A stretch of 64,000 bases of DNA from Breviolum minutum Mf 1.05b.01 (GCA_000507305.1 DF239948.1:84404-148403), one strand, 5' to 3'. Positions 55,654-63,843 are shown, counted from the first letter of the stretch. Notes: generated by a model from the sequence alone, not told the origin. A program made the numbers and translations.

Positions 55654-56157
55654 ATGAGCACCATTAAGATGTTGAGTGAGTTGCCTACAGAAGTTATTAC
55701 GAACATTCAATCGTATCTTTTGGGGAGACCTGAAGATTTAAAAATCAAACGCAACAAAAAGTTTAATGAATTACAAAGGTTGTTTAAAATCAACTATATA
55801 TATCGTGTAAATCAAGTTTTGATTACTATGGTGAAATCTTCTTATGAAATAAGGGGGTTAAAATTAAAACCTAACATTCTTCTTAAACAAGAGGATAGGT
55901 TAGGAAAGATATGGGATGAAACATATGAGACTTTCAAGTCAAAATTTTTAGAATTACGACCATATTATGACTCTTACATAAAAATTTTGTCATTTGGCGA
56001 TGACTACGAATTACTCTTTGATGAAGAGTATGATGGTCTTTATTTTTTCGGTTTCCTTCAGAAAGCAAAGATGGAAATTGAAAATAACATTAGGTATTAC
56101 AATTGTAAATTAGATTATATTAACATATCTGTATGTTTTAAAATAGATGAAGACTAA
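55654..56157 (+). CDS. F-box-like protein
   Basis: 167 aa. Residues about 7-45 (LSELPTEVITNIQSYLLGRP and following) fit an F-box: Leu-Pro, a hydrophobic pattern and a Leu at the helix end. In giant viruses and their satellites such proteins often recruit the host SCF ubiquitin ligase. The remaining 120 residues are helical, Tyr/Lys-rich and not recognised. No ankyrin or LRR substrate module is present, which is unusual for a complete cellular F-box protein. Same operon-like plus-strand cluster as the polymerase, with matching upstream motifs. Confidence 0.55.
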   Translation: MSTIKMLSELPTEVITNIQSYLLGRPEDLKIKRNKKFNELQRLFKINYIYRVNQVLITMVKSSYEIRGLKLKPNILLKQEDRLGKIWDETYETFKSKFLELRPYYDSYIKILSFGDDYELLFDEEYDGLYFFGFLQKAKMEIENNIRYYNCKLDYINISVCFKIDED

Positions 56158-56164
56158 ATCTTAT

Positions 56165-56302
56165 ATCATCCATCTCATTAATACTAATTAATGAGATTGA
56201 TATGTTGAAGTCCAACCTATTACCCAGTAGCTCAACCCAGCAACCCTACCCCTAAAACTACTTAAAGACATATTGACTATATATATTATAGTCTAGTTAT
56301 AT
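56165..56302 (+). promoter_or_regulatory. Second copy of the hairpin block and polymerase promoter
   Basis: TCTCATTAAT-ACTA-ATTAATGAGA (56172-56195) is a perfect 10-bp stem with a 4-base loop, 15 nt after the F-box gene stop. ACTTAAAGACAT is at 56260-56271, TATATATTATAG follows, and TCTA at 56292-56295 lies 11 nt before the ATG. Confidence 0.6.
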
Positions 56303-59300
56303 ATGGTTGAAGGTTCAGAGGGAGATGTTATAGATTACTTATTGAAATCCAATAAGGGTGAGATATTGAAAAGAGGCGATAGGGAATTAAATAAGCTAAA
56401 GATAGGCGAAACAACTTACAACTACAATAAAAACAAACCCATAACTGACAGATTGAAAAAGAAACTCAACAAAGNCAAACCCATAACAGACAGATTGAAA
56501 AAGAAACTCAACAAAGTTAAATCCACTATTGACTACAAACGTTATGAATTAGTTGAAAAGAAAAATATCATATGGTTGAATGTTGATAAGAACAAAGCAC
56601 TTAAATCATACCAAAAAAAGTTTAAAGCAACATTGAGAGTTGAAAATGCTTTCAAGAATTACGCGAACAGTTATTCAATAAGCAACATTCGAGTTAGAGG
56701 TTTAAAAGGACTTTCTTACATCAAATACCAAGATAAAACACTTAAGGACTACATTGATGAACACAACGGTATGAAAATCATATTAGAAATGTTTGCTTCT
56801 TATAGAGGTAAGAAAACCGGTGAAATCATTCAACACAACACTAGAAGCAGAATGTATATAATAACCAACAAGGAAGAAATAGAAAAGGTTTTAGGACAGA
56901 TGGCTACTGACATTGAAATTCAACTCGATAGAATGGAGTTCTCTGAGAGTGGCTTAGTCTTAACACAAATAGGTAAGTTGAAATTTCACTTTGATAAATA
57001 CAATCCAACTCGTGGTGGTTCATTCATTGAGCTACCAAAATGGATACAAAATAAGAAAGCCTGTATAAACATTAAAAACGAAGATGATAAATGTTTAATG
57101 TATTCAGTCCAGTGTGGCTATTACAAAATTTATGATAAAGACCACGCCTGTAAAATGCATCATTACAAAAAGTTAGTTGATACACTGAAATGGGACGATG
57201 TAAATTTTCCATCGTCATCTATTGATATTGACAGACTTGAAGAAAACAATGAAAAAGAGTTATCCGTGAATGTTTATAGCATCTCTCCAGATACCGAAAC
57301 AATACTGTTAAACAGAAAGACCAACGTTGCAAATGCTAAAACTCACATTGACCTTTTAAAAGTTGAAGATGGTGATAAATCACATTATGCCTTCATAAAA
57401 GATTATAACAAACTTATATCAAAACAAACGAACAACACAAACAGAAGAAAACATCACTGTAAATATTGCTTACACGGTTTTACTACAGAAGAACTATTAA
57501 AAAAGCATAATGAAAACGGATGCCTAGCTGTTGAAGGTCAAACAGTTGAGATGCCTAAAGCGGATGACACCATTGAATTCAAAAACCATTATAAGAAACT
57601 AAAAGCCCCATTTGTTATATATGCTGACTTCGAATGTTTAACAACTAAAACGGGAAGTGTAAATACAAAAGCTAATAACACTGAAAAATATCAACATCAC
57701 AGACCTTGTGGTTTTATGTTGAATGTTGTCAATGCTATTGATGGCTCATCAGAACCGCATCTGTATCGTGGTGAAGATTGTATGGAGGTCTTTACTAAAA
57801 AGTTGATGGAAGTAAAAGATAAGATTATAAATAAAATGGCTGAAAATAAACCTATGATTTTCAACGCCAATAACCAGATAGATTTTAACAATGCTACTAA
57901 GTGTTTTATTTGTGGTAAAGACTTTGTAGCAGGAGATACTAAAGTTAGAGACCACTGTCATTTTACAGGTAGATATAGGGGTTGTGCCCATCAAGATTGT
58001 AACTTACAGTTTTCAATGAGATATTATAAAATACCAGTTTTCTTTCATAACCTTAAAAATTACGATGCCCATCTAATCATAGAAAAGGCTGATGAACTAG
58101 CTCAAAAGTCTAAGATAGATGTGATAGCCCAGAACTCCGAAAAATTCATTACATTTGGTTTTAGAAATCTTTGTTTCAAAGACAGTTTTAGTTTCCTATC
58201 TTCTTCTTTAGATAAGCTAGTTAAGTTAAGCAAATATGAGGATGGAAACAAAAGAGAGAACTGGGATAAGAACTTTAAATTCAGTAAGAGAAACAACTAT
58301 GTATCTAATACAGAAGATTTGGATTTGCTTACTGATAAAGGTGTGTATCCATATGACTACTTTGATACTTTTGATAAGTTTAGAGATAAGCAACTACCTC
58401 CTAAAGCTAAATTCTACAGTAGATTAACTGAAAGTCATATTCAGGATGATGAATATGAAAGGGCTTCTAAGATATGGGAACACTTTGGTATTAAAAACCT
58501 TGGACAGTATCACGACTTATATCTTCAGACTGATGTCTTATTGTTAACTGATGTCTTCGAAAATTTTAGGGATTTGTGTCTAGAGTATTATGGATTAGAC
58601 CCCGCTCACTATTTTACATTACCTAATTTCAGTTGGGATGCTATGCTTTTAAAAACTGGAGTTGTTATAGACCCCATAACTGATAAAGATATGTATGAGA
58701 TGATAGAAAAAGGTTTAAGAGGAGGTATGTGTCAAGTATCTCACAAGCAAGCAACAGCAAATAATAAGTATATGGAAGATGATTATAATAAAGATGAAAC
58801 ACCTAACTACATAAGCTATCTAGATGCTAATAACCTTTATGGTCTAGCAATGTCTCAGAAGCTACCAATAGGACAAATCAAATGGGCTAAGAAAATGCCT
58901 AATATAGAAGAGTGGAATGAAAACGATGATTATGCTTATATACTAGAAGTTGATTTAGAATATCCAAATCATTTACACGATGAACACTGTGATTATCCAT
59001 TAGCTCCTGAAAACATACACGTTATGGAAAATATGCTGTCGGAACATCAGAGAGACTTACACAGACACTATTACAATGGAAAAGAACCATCAAACGAGAA
59101 ACAAGCAAAACTGATATTGAATGTTAAGGATAAAGAAAAGTATGTGGTTCATATCAAGACCTTAAAGTTTTATGTTGAAAAGGGGCTGGTTGTGAAAAAG
59201 GTACATCGAGCGATTAAGTTTCATCAGAGACAGTGGTTGAAGCCTTGGATAGATTTCAACACCAATAAGAGAAAAGAAGCAACGAGTGATTTTGAAAAGG

Positions 59301-60085
59301 ATATGTCCAAGTTAATGAACAACGCTGTTTATGGTCAAACAATGGAGAATGTTAGGAATCATATGGACTTCGAACTTGTATCAACACAAACGAGACTACA
59401 GAAGTGTATCAATAATCCTAACTACAAAAACAGACACATCATAAATGAAAACCTAGTAGGAGTTGAAAAGATAAAAACCATACTTAAGCTTAACAAACCC
59501 ATATACCTAGGTATGTCTATATTAGACTTATCTAAGCATCATATGTATAGCTTCTACTATGATGTTTTAAAAGTAAAGTATGGTAAAAACATCAGGCTAA
59601 TCTACACGGATACTGACAGTTATGTTTTACAAACTTTTACTGATGACATCTTTGAAGACTATAAGGACTTGAGACAACATATGGACTTCAGTGGTTATGA
59701 TAAAAATCATCCTAGCTATGACGCCTGTAATAAAAAAGTCCTTGGTAAGTTTAAGGACGAATGTGATGGTAAGATAATAACTGAATTCATAGCCTTGAGA
59801 CCTAAGATGTATTGCTACAGACTTTACAACGAAGTAAAAGAAGAGAAGAAAGCAAAAGGAGTGCCTAAATTAAAAGTAAAAACAGACCTTGATATGAAAG
59901 ACTATGAGAATACACTACATCATAAGAAAGTAAAGAATGTAAATTTCAACGCTATTAGGAGTAAAAACCATCAAATCTACAGTATCAACCAATCTAAAGT
60001 GGGGTTGAGTTCATATGATAACAAAAGGTATTGGTTAGATGATTACACTAGTGTGCCTTATGGTCATTTCTCAATTGAAAACTGA
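56303..60085 (+). CDS. polB: Protein-primed family B DNA polymerase with endonuclease VII-like insert
   Basis: 1260 aa. A C-x2-C-x12-H-x4-C finger is at residues 386-407. The 3'-5' exonuclease shows Exo I DFE (442-444), Exo II HNLKNYDAH (N583, D588) and Exo III YLQTD (Y740, D744). Between Exo I and II lies C534-x2-C537 and VRDHCHFTGRYRG with H563 and C566, the His-Me/endonuclease VII-like module typical of this polymerase group. The polymerase part has motif A YLDANNLYG (D841), motif B KLMNNAVYG (K1003-G1011) and motif C YTDTDS (1101-1106). All catalytic carboxylates are present, so it appears functional. This family replicates linear genomes with a terminal protein, as in Polintons, adintoviruses and PLVs; residues 1-380 may include that function, which is inference. 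An N at 56475 sits between two copies of a 38-bp sequence (PITDRLKKKLNK), possibly an assembly error adding 13 residues. Confidence 0.95.
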   Translation: MVEGSEGDVIDYLLKSNKGEILKRGDRELNKLKIGETTYNYNKNKPITDRLKKKLNKXKPITDRLKKKLNKVKSTIDYKRYELVEKKNIIWLNVDKNKALKSYQKKFKATLRVENAFKNYANSYSISNIRVRGLKGLSYIKYQDKTLKDYIDEHNGMKIILEMFASYRGKKTGEIIQHNTRSRMYIITNKEEIEKVLGQMATDIEIQLDRMEFSESGLVLTQIGKLKFHFDKYNPTRGGSFIELPKWIQNKKACINIKNEDDKCLMYSVQCGYYKIYDKDHACKMHHYKKLVDTLKWDDVNFPSSSIDIDRLEENNEKELSVNVYSISPDTETILLNRKTNVANAKTHIDLLKVEDGDKSHYAFIKDYNKLISKQTNNTNRRKHHCKYCLHGFTTEELLKKHNENGCLAVEGQTVEMPKADDTIEFKNHYKKLKAPFVIYADFECLTTKTGSVNTKANNTEKYQHHRPCGFMLNVVNAIDGSSEPHLYRGEDCMEVFTKKLMEVKDKIINKMAENKPMIFNANNQIDFNNATKCFICGKDFVAGDTKVRDHCHFTGRYRGCAHQDCNLQFSMRYYKIPVFFHNLKNYDAHLIIEKADELAQKSKIDVIAQNSEKFITFGFRNLCFKDSFSFLSSSLDKLVKLSKYEDGNKRENWDKNFKFSKRNNYVSNTEDLDLLTDKGVYPYDYFDTFDKFRDKQLPPKAKFYSRLTESHIQDDEYERASKIWEHFGIKNLGQYHDLYLQTDVLLLTDVFENFRDLCLEYYGLDPAHYFTLPNFSWDAMLLKTGVVIDPITDKDMYEMIEKGLRGGMCQVSHKQATANNKYMEDDYNKDETPNYISYLDANNLYGLAMSQKLPIGQIKWAKKMPNIEEWNENDDYAYILEVDLEYPNHLHDEHCDYPLAPENIHVMENMLSEHQRDLHRHYYNGKEPSNEKQAKLILNVKDKEKYVVHIKTLKFYVEKGLVVKKVHRAIKFHQRQWLKPWIDFNTNKRKEATSDFEKDMSKLMNNAVYGQTMENVRNHMDFELVSTQTRLQKCINNPNYKNRHIINENLVGVEKIKTILKLNKPIYLGMSILDLSKHHMYSFYYDVLKVKYGKNIRLIYTDTDSYVLQTFTDDIFEDYKDLRQHMDFSGYDKNHPSYDACNKKVLGKFKDECDGKIITEFIALRPKMYCYRLYNEVKEEKKAKGVPKLKVKTDLDMKDYENTLHHKKVKNVNFNAIRSKNHQIYSINQSKVGLSSYDNKRYWLDDYTSVPYGHFSIEN

Positions 60086-60090
60086 AATGA

Positions 60091-60116
60091 TTGATATTAA
60101 GATATATTAATATCAA
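60091..60116. terminator. Hairpin between convergent PLV genes
   Basis: TTGATATTA (60091-60099) and TAATATCAA (60108-60116) form a perfect 9-bp stem with an 8-base loop. It is 6 nt after the polymerase stop and directly before the stop of the convergent gene, so it could end transcripts from both sides. Confidence 0.6.
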
Positions 60117-60818
60117 CTATTTTTTATTACCACTTCCTGAGCTTTGTGTGGAGTGGCTTCTACTTCTATTCATTTGTTCTTGTGTTAGATAATTTATGTT
60201 TGAAGGTAATGCTGACGCCTCGCCAGAGGCTCGCGACGATGCCGCCGATGATGAAGATTGTTGTCTGGTTGTTGTATTTCTATTGTCCTTGTTTAATCTT
60301 CTATACATATCCCACTCACTTGAATTGAAAAACCCGAAGCCCTTTTTCTTTTCTGCTTCTTGTTCAGAGCTTTCTGATGAGGTGGGTCGTGATATGTGAT
60401 GGGGTGATGGAGGAGAGCTAGGCTTACCGCTAGAGGAATTAGCACTACTATATAAATCAAAACCTTTGGGTGTAAATCTTTTTGTTTGTGTTCTCATGTC
60501 GCGAAGCTTGCGAAGCTCGCGAGCCTCTGGCGAGGCGTCACGATTACCCATAACACTACCAGTAGCATCTATTTCGTGATACATATCCGGAAACAAATCG
60601 TGATTTTGTGTTTCATAGTCTTTCTGTGTTGCCTTAGTCAACATTGTTTTTATATTATGATTGTCTAAATCAAAATCATTGAAATCAACATCATTAACAT
60701 TTTCTATCATATTAAATCTTGGTATTTTAATCGGTCTGTTCAATACTATCAATTTAGGGTTTAGTAGCTCTTCTTCCAGTTCTTCATAAGTAGCTTTCTT
60801 AACTCTGTTGTTATACAT
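60117..60818 (-). CDS. Unknown PLV protein with two in-frame palindromic inserts
   Basis: 233 aa. Residues 1-90 are a charged helical/acidic region (EELEEELL, VDFNDFDLD); the rest is low-complexity Ser/Pro/Gln/Asn-rich. Two GC-rich 23-bp palindromic repeats are inserted in opposite orientations: one encodes DASPEARELR (about residues 94-106), the other RASGEASA (about 195-204). Neither breaks the frame. The ATG is preceded by TCTA (60833-60836, within palindromic TCTAGA) and TAATATTA. Its place in the minus-strand cluster with the penton-like gene suggests a late virion or assembly protein. Not recognised. Confidence 0.62.
   Translation of the reverse strand: MYNNRVKKATYEELEEELLNPKLIVLNRPIKIPRFNMIENVNDVDFNDFDLDNHNIKTMLTKATQKDYETQNHDLFPDMYHEIDATGSVMGNRDASPEARELRKLRDMRTQTKRFTPKGFDLYSSANSSSGKPSSPPSPHHISRPTSSESSEQEAEKKKGFGFFNSSEWDMYRRLNKDNRNTTTRQQSSSSAASSRASGEASALPSNINYLTQEQMNRSRSHSTQSSGSGNKK
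60214..60236 (-). repeat. GC-rich palindromic insert, copy 2 (inverted)
   Basis: GACGCCTCGCCAGAGGCTCGCGA on the plus strand, identical to copy 1 but in the other orientation; it reads RASGEAS in the gene. Confidence 0.85.
60517..60539 (+). repeat. GC-rich palindromic insert, copy 1
   Basis: TCGCGAGCCTCTGGCGAGGCGTC, extended leftward to 60500 by GCGAAGCTTGCGAAGC. GCCTC-TGGC-GAGGC is a stem-loop, CTCGCGAG a palindrome. In the gene it reads DASPEARELRKLR. Confidence 0.85.
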
Positions 60819-60845
60819 TAATATTATTGTTCTAGATTATATTTT

Positions 60846-62003
60846 TTATCCTAACATATTAGCTACACCCCTGACGATATCGCCACTACCCTGTAATTGA
60901 CTGTCTGCTAGTCTAGCACCACCTTCCACTAAAGCCTGTCCAACCAACTTTTTACCAACTTGCTTTGCCTTTGCCATTGCTTTGCTCCGTGCTCCTTTTA
61001 CTACCTTTTTAGAAGCAATGTATTTTAAATAAACATTGTCGTTATACCATTCTCCTATGTCTTCTCTAACCTCATCCTTTGCTTCTTTACCTTTTGCTTC
61101 CTTCAATGTTGATTTTAAACCTAAAAACTCTTCGTAATCAGTCGGACTTATCATTTCCAATGCTACTAGTTCTTCTACAGTATTTGTCATTGATGAAATG
61201 TTGTTAGCGTATATTCTGGAAGTCTTATCTTTAACTTTGTTCAATGTAGAGAAGGCTTGTTGTTGTTCATTTTCGTCTAGGTCTGGATGTAGTTCTTTTA
61301 TATTATCGAGAATTCTGCTATCTTCAACTGCTGGCATAGGAGGTGGTGTTTGCGATGATGATGCTGGTTGTTGTCCATCTACAACATTTGGTCTGACCTC
61401 ATCCATTGTTTGTATTGGGGTTACTCTAGCTTGTGTTGAAGATGAAGAAGTTTGTCGTGGTGTGCCAATCATAAATTGACTTACTCCTTGTGGTAATTCT
61501 TCTTGACTAACCGTTGATAGCATCCCTTCTGCTTGACTTCTATCTAACTGACTTAATCTGTTTTGTCTCTCTTCATATTCCCTCAGTTCTTGATTCATTC
61601 TGAATATGAATTCCTCATCTCGTGATAGTTCTTCATTTATTTCGGGTGGTGTTTGAAAACCTCCCGCTGGTGTAATTGGTGGTAGTCCTCCTGCTCCCGC
61701 TGGTGTTCCTGCTGGTGTCATAAACCTAGCTCTGTCTGGGTCATTAAACATTGCCTCCCTCATAGTTGCTTCTCTCATCATTTTTATCTGTCTCATTTGT
61801 TCTTGTTTTTGTAGTCCTATCATATCAGGGTTATCAAACCTTCCACCGTATTGATTGTTTCTGAAGAAGGTAGCTTTTCTATCAATAACATTCTCAATTG
61901 ATGGTTTAACCTCTAGCTCTTCTTCTTCAATCATTTCTATCATTTCGTTGTATGTGGGTCTTCTATCAAATTGGTTCATTATTGTTGCTGTTGCTATAGT
62001 CAT
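60846..62003 (-). CDS. Unknown PLV protein, coiled coil and Pro/Gly-rich linker
   Basis: 385 aa from the ATG at 62003. An open frame begins 16 codons earlier (62051) but the shorter start is preferred, because TCTA (62020-62023) and AATATTATATATT stand directly before it as in neighbouring genes. Residues about 1-90 are acidic and helical; about 93-120 hold TPAGTPAGAGG-like repeats; a Ser/Thr/Gln-rich linker follows to about 225; the C-terminal 150 residues are helical, ending in a basic amphipathic stretch (KKVVKGARSKAMAKAKQVG) and a hydrophobic tail. This resembles internal or membrane-active capsid proteins only in general build. No family recognised. Confidence 0.65.
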   Translation of the reverse strand: MTIATATIMNQFDRRPTYNEMIEMIEEEELEVKPSIENVIDRKATFFRNNQYGGRFDNPDMIGLQKQEQMRQIKMMREATMREAMFNDPDRARFMTPAGTPAGAGGLPPITPAGGFQTPPEINEELSRDEEFIFRMNQELREYEERQNRLSQLDRSQAEGMLSTVSQEELPQGVSQFMIGTPRQTSSSSTQARVTPIQTMDEVRPNVVDGQQPASSSQTPPPMPAVEDSRILDNIKELHPDLDENEQQQAFSTLNKVKDKTSRIYANNISSMTNTVEELVALEMISPTDYEEFLGLKSTLKEAKGKEAKDEVREDIGEWYNDNVYLKYIASKKVVKGARSKAMAKAKQVGKKLVGQALVEGGARLADSQLQGSGDIVRGVANMLG

Positions 62004-62004
62004 A

Positions 62005-62043
62005 ATATATAATATTAAGTAGATAATTTTTAATATTATATAT
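62005..62043. promoter_or_regulatory. Perfect 14-bp AT hairpin with TCTA in its loop
   Basis: ATATATAATATTAA (62005-62018) pairs with TTAATATTATATAT (62030-62043). The 11-base loop holds TCTA (minus, 62020-62023). It lies between the end of one minus gene (62048) and the start of the next (62003), so it could act as terminator and promoter together. Confidence 0.6.
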
Positions 62044-62047
62044 TTAT

Positions 62048-62368
62048 TCAACTTATATCTTTTATCATTTCTACTAACTCTGCTTCTTTTGCTCTCAATC
62101 GTCCTATTGTTTCAGCGTCTGTTGTTGTTGTTCTATTTTTAAGTAATTCTCTTATTCTTGTTAATTCTGCTTGATAGTTTGATTTTCTTCTACTGTTTAT
62201 TAAACTGTTTTGAAATGATACATTTGCTACTTTATTTTCTTGCGCTTCTAACTTTTCCTTTAAATCCTTAAAGTATTGACGGCGAGAAGCTGTTCCAAAA
62301 ACATCATCAACATCATAGTATGTGCTGGTCTGCGGGGCTCGTTTAAACTCTGGCTTGCTCTTCAACAT
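62048..62368 (-). CDS. Small coiled-coil PLV protein
   Basis: 106 aa, with long helical stretches (RRQYFKDLKEKLEAQENKV and ELTRIRELLKNR ... RLRAKEAELVEMIKDI) having heptad-like Leu/Ile spacing. TCTA at 62386-62389 precedes the ATG by 17 nt. Ends 44 nt before the next start. No enzymatic motif; likely structural or scaffold. Confidence 0.62.
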   Translation of the reverse strand: MLKSKPEFKRAPQTSTYYDVDDVFGTASRRQYFKDLKEKLEAQENKVANVSFQNSLINSRRKSNYQAELTRIRELLKNRTTTTDAETIGRLRAKEAELVEMIKDIS

Positions 62369-62389
62369 TGTTATATATTATTAATTAGA

Positions 62390-62540
62390 TTAAAACATTT
62401 TCGATTTGAAATTATTTATTTTTTCAATCTTTTTAGCTCTCAGTTCTTCCTTCATTTGTATGTAAGACTGTCTCGCTAAATCATATGGTGAAAGTTGAGG
62501 TTGGATTACTTGATTAGAAATGTCTTTCAGTATTTCTGAT
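62390..62540 (-). pseudogene. Open +1-frame extension after the zinc-finger gene
   Basis: Immediately past the stop at 62541 another frame is open for about 50 codons (KSEILKDISNQV ... ARQSYIQMKEELRAKKIEK ... FKSKMF, then stop at 62390), helical and of the same codon style. Skipping one T at the stop (GTA AAA T AAA TCA) joins it to the upstream gene. It has no good ATG of its own. Either a one-base error or mutation truncated a longer protein, or a +1 frameshift is used. Confidence 0.5.
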
Positions 62541-62930
62541 TTATTTTACTTCTATCTTTGACTTTGGTGTGGCTTTTGCTTTTGGGTTTGCTTGTGGCTT
62601 TACTGGTTTAGGTTCAGCAGAGCATATCTTTTCGTGTCTGTATCTGTAATTTTTATATGAGAGATTTTTACCGCAGGTCTTGCAATCAACTCTGTCGGAT
62701 GCTTTAGGTTTTGCTTTAGGTTTAGGTTTTGGTTCTTGTTTTGGTTCCTCTTTTGTTTGGTCGCGAAGCTCGCGAGCCTCTGGCGAGGTGTCTACTTCTT
62801 CAACTGGTGGATTATCTACAACTTCATTAACAGGTTCTGTTTGTTGAGTTGCTTCTTCAATTTGTGTAGGTTCTTCTACTACTTCTTGCTTTGCTTCTTC
62901 ATTTACATCAACTACTTTGATGTTAGACAT
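62541..62930 (-). CDS. Acidic, Pro/Lys-rich protein with a C2HC zinc finger
   Basis: 129 aa. The N-terminal half is strongly acidic (Glu/Val/Thr-rich), the middle has EPKQEPKPKPKAKPKA, and a finger follows: C83-x2-C86-x12-H99-x3-C103 with a YRYRH core, then a basic Pro/Lys tail. The VDTSPEARELRD segment (residues 46-57) is the third copy of the palindromic insert. The start codon is embedded in an 18-bp self-complementary AT sequence (62929-62946); TCTA occurs just inside the ORF rather than upstream, unlike the other genes. Nucleic-acid binding is likely; packaging or transcription is inference. Confidence 0.68.
   Translation of the reverse strand: MSNIKVVDVNEEAKQEVVEEPTQIEEATQQTEPVNEVVDNPPVEEVDTSPEARELRDQTKEEPKQEPKPKPKAKPKASDRVDCKTCGKNLSYKNYRYRHEKICSAEPKPVKPQANPKAKATPKSKIEVK
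62770..62792 (+). repeat. GC-rich palindromic insert, copy 3
   Basis: TCGCGAGCCTCTGGCGAGGTGTC, one mismatch to copies 1 and 2, extended leftward by TCGCGAAGC (62761). Encodes DTSPEARELR in the zinc-finger gene. Confidence 0.85.
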
Positions 62931-62988
62931 ATATAATATTATATATTTTTCTCAATATTTTACTATATTTTATTTAATTAAGAAAAAT
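62931..62988. promoter_or_regulatory. AT-rich promoter region of the zinc-finger gene
   Basis: 58 bp of almost pure A/T between two minus-strand genes, with ATATATAATATTATATAT at its left edge overlapping the ATG. Confidence 0.45.
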
Positions 62989-63813
62989 TTAATCCTTAAA
63001 AAAGGTTAAACTAAAACTAACATCAACATCATTCAGTGGGACTTGTCTACCTCTTTCATCTTTTATTTTAAAATTGAGCTTCCGTAATGTTTTGTTGCTA
63101 CAATCCACATAATCCGTAATAGATACCTCATTATCAAAGATGATGCCCGTAAATGAAGCTACAACTGGTAATTTCTTTACAATGCCCGAGTAGCCGTCTA
63201 GTGTTAGTTGATTATAATTACATAAGTCATTACAAACAAGATATAGATTTTTTATGGGTTGTAAATCGACAAATCCGGAATACCAACTCAACTGGTCCGA
63301 ATGTATTCCCGAAAATGTTCGATAGTTTATGATGTCATTGACGGAGTTCAAACTAGTTGTATCTAATCCTGTAAAATTACCCTGTTCAATGATTACCCTA
63401 TCATCAGTAAAAACAGCAAATATGATACTTGGATAATTACAAACTATGTTGATTTGGTTTTCTTTGCTTAGATAACTTACAGAGTATGTATTAGTTCTTC
63501 CATTTGTATCATATTGTGTATTCAACCAGAATTCAATTTCAGTAGCTAGTTGGTCAGCAGTGTATGAGCCCTGTCTCAACGAAAACTGTCTGTAGTCTTC
63601 AACATCATTAAGAGCATCGTTTTGATAGAAATAAAAGTTATCATTATAATTTGTTGATATTCCATACCACGAATGTGGGATTGTTATCTCATGTATTTGA
63701 CATTTAGTGTTGTTGTCAAGTTGAACTGTCTCGGGTAATTCTACCACAAAATTAGAAGGAGTGCCTGATACACGCTTCAAGCTTTCAATGTATATCTTCT
63801 TATACTTCAACAT
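62989..63813 (-). CDS. Penton/minor-capsid-like virion protein
   Basis: 274 aa. It fits a family of about 270-residue proteins that accompany this type of polymerase in Polinton, adintovirus and PLV elements: an N-terminal SGTPSNFVVELPETVQL, then QIHEITIPHSWYGIS with following aromatic residues, a SYTADQLATEIEFWL helix, a central DGYSGIVKKLPVV block, and a C-terminal LNFKIKDERGRQVPL ending in VSFSLTFF. The beta-strand-rich pattern fits a jelly-roll penton or minor capsid protein; I assign this from family resemblance, not from a structure. The start at 63813 follows TCTAGA (63829-63834). It faces the next gene across a 30-bp bidirectional promoter. Confidence 0.68.
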   Translation of the reverse strand: MLKYKKIYIESLKRVSGTPSNFVVELPETVQLDNNTKCQIHEITIPHSWYGISTNYNDNFYFYQNDALNDVEDYRQFSLRQGSYTADQLATEIEFWLNTQYDTNGRTNTYSVSYLSKENQINIVCNYPSIIFAVFTDDRVIIEQGNFTGLDTTSLNSVNDIINYRTFSGIHSDQLSWYSGFVDLQPIKNLYLVCNDLCNYNQLTLDGYSGIVKKLPVVASFTGIIFDNEVSITDYVDCSNKTLRKLNFKIKDERGRQVPLNDVDVSFSLTFFKD

Positions 63814-63843
63814 TGTAATATATTTTATTCTAGATAATATTAT
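63814..63843. promoter_or_regulatory. 30-bp bidirectional PLV promoter with TCTAGA
   Basis: The only sequence between divergent start codons. Palindromic TCTAGA (63829-63834) presents TCTA to both sides, flanked by AATATATTTTATT and TAATATTATAT. Confidence 0.6.
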
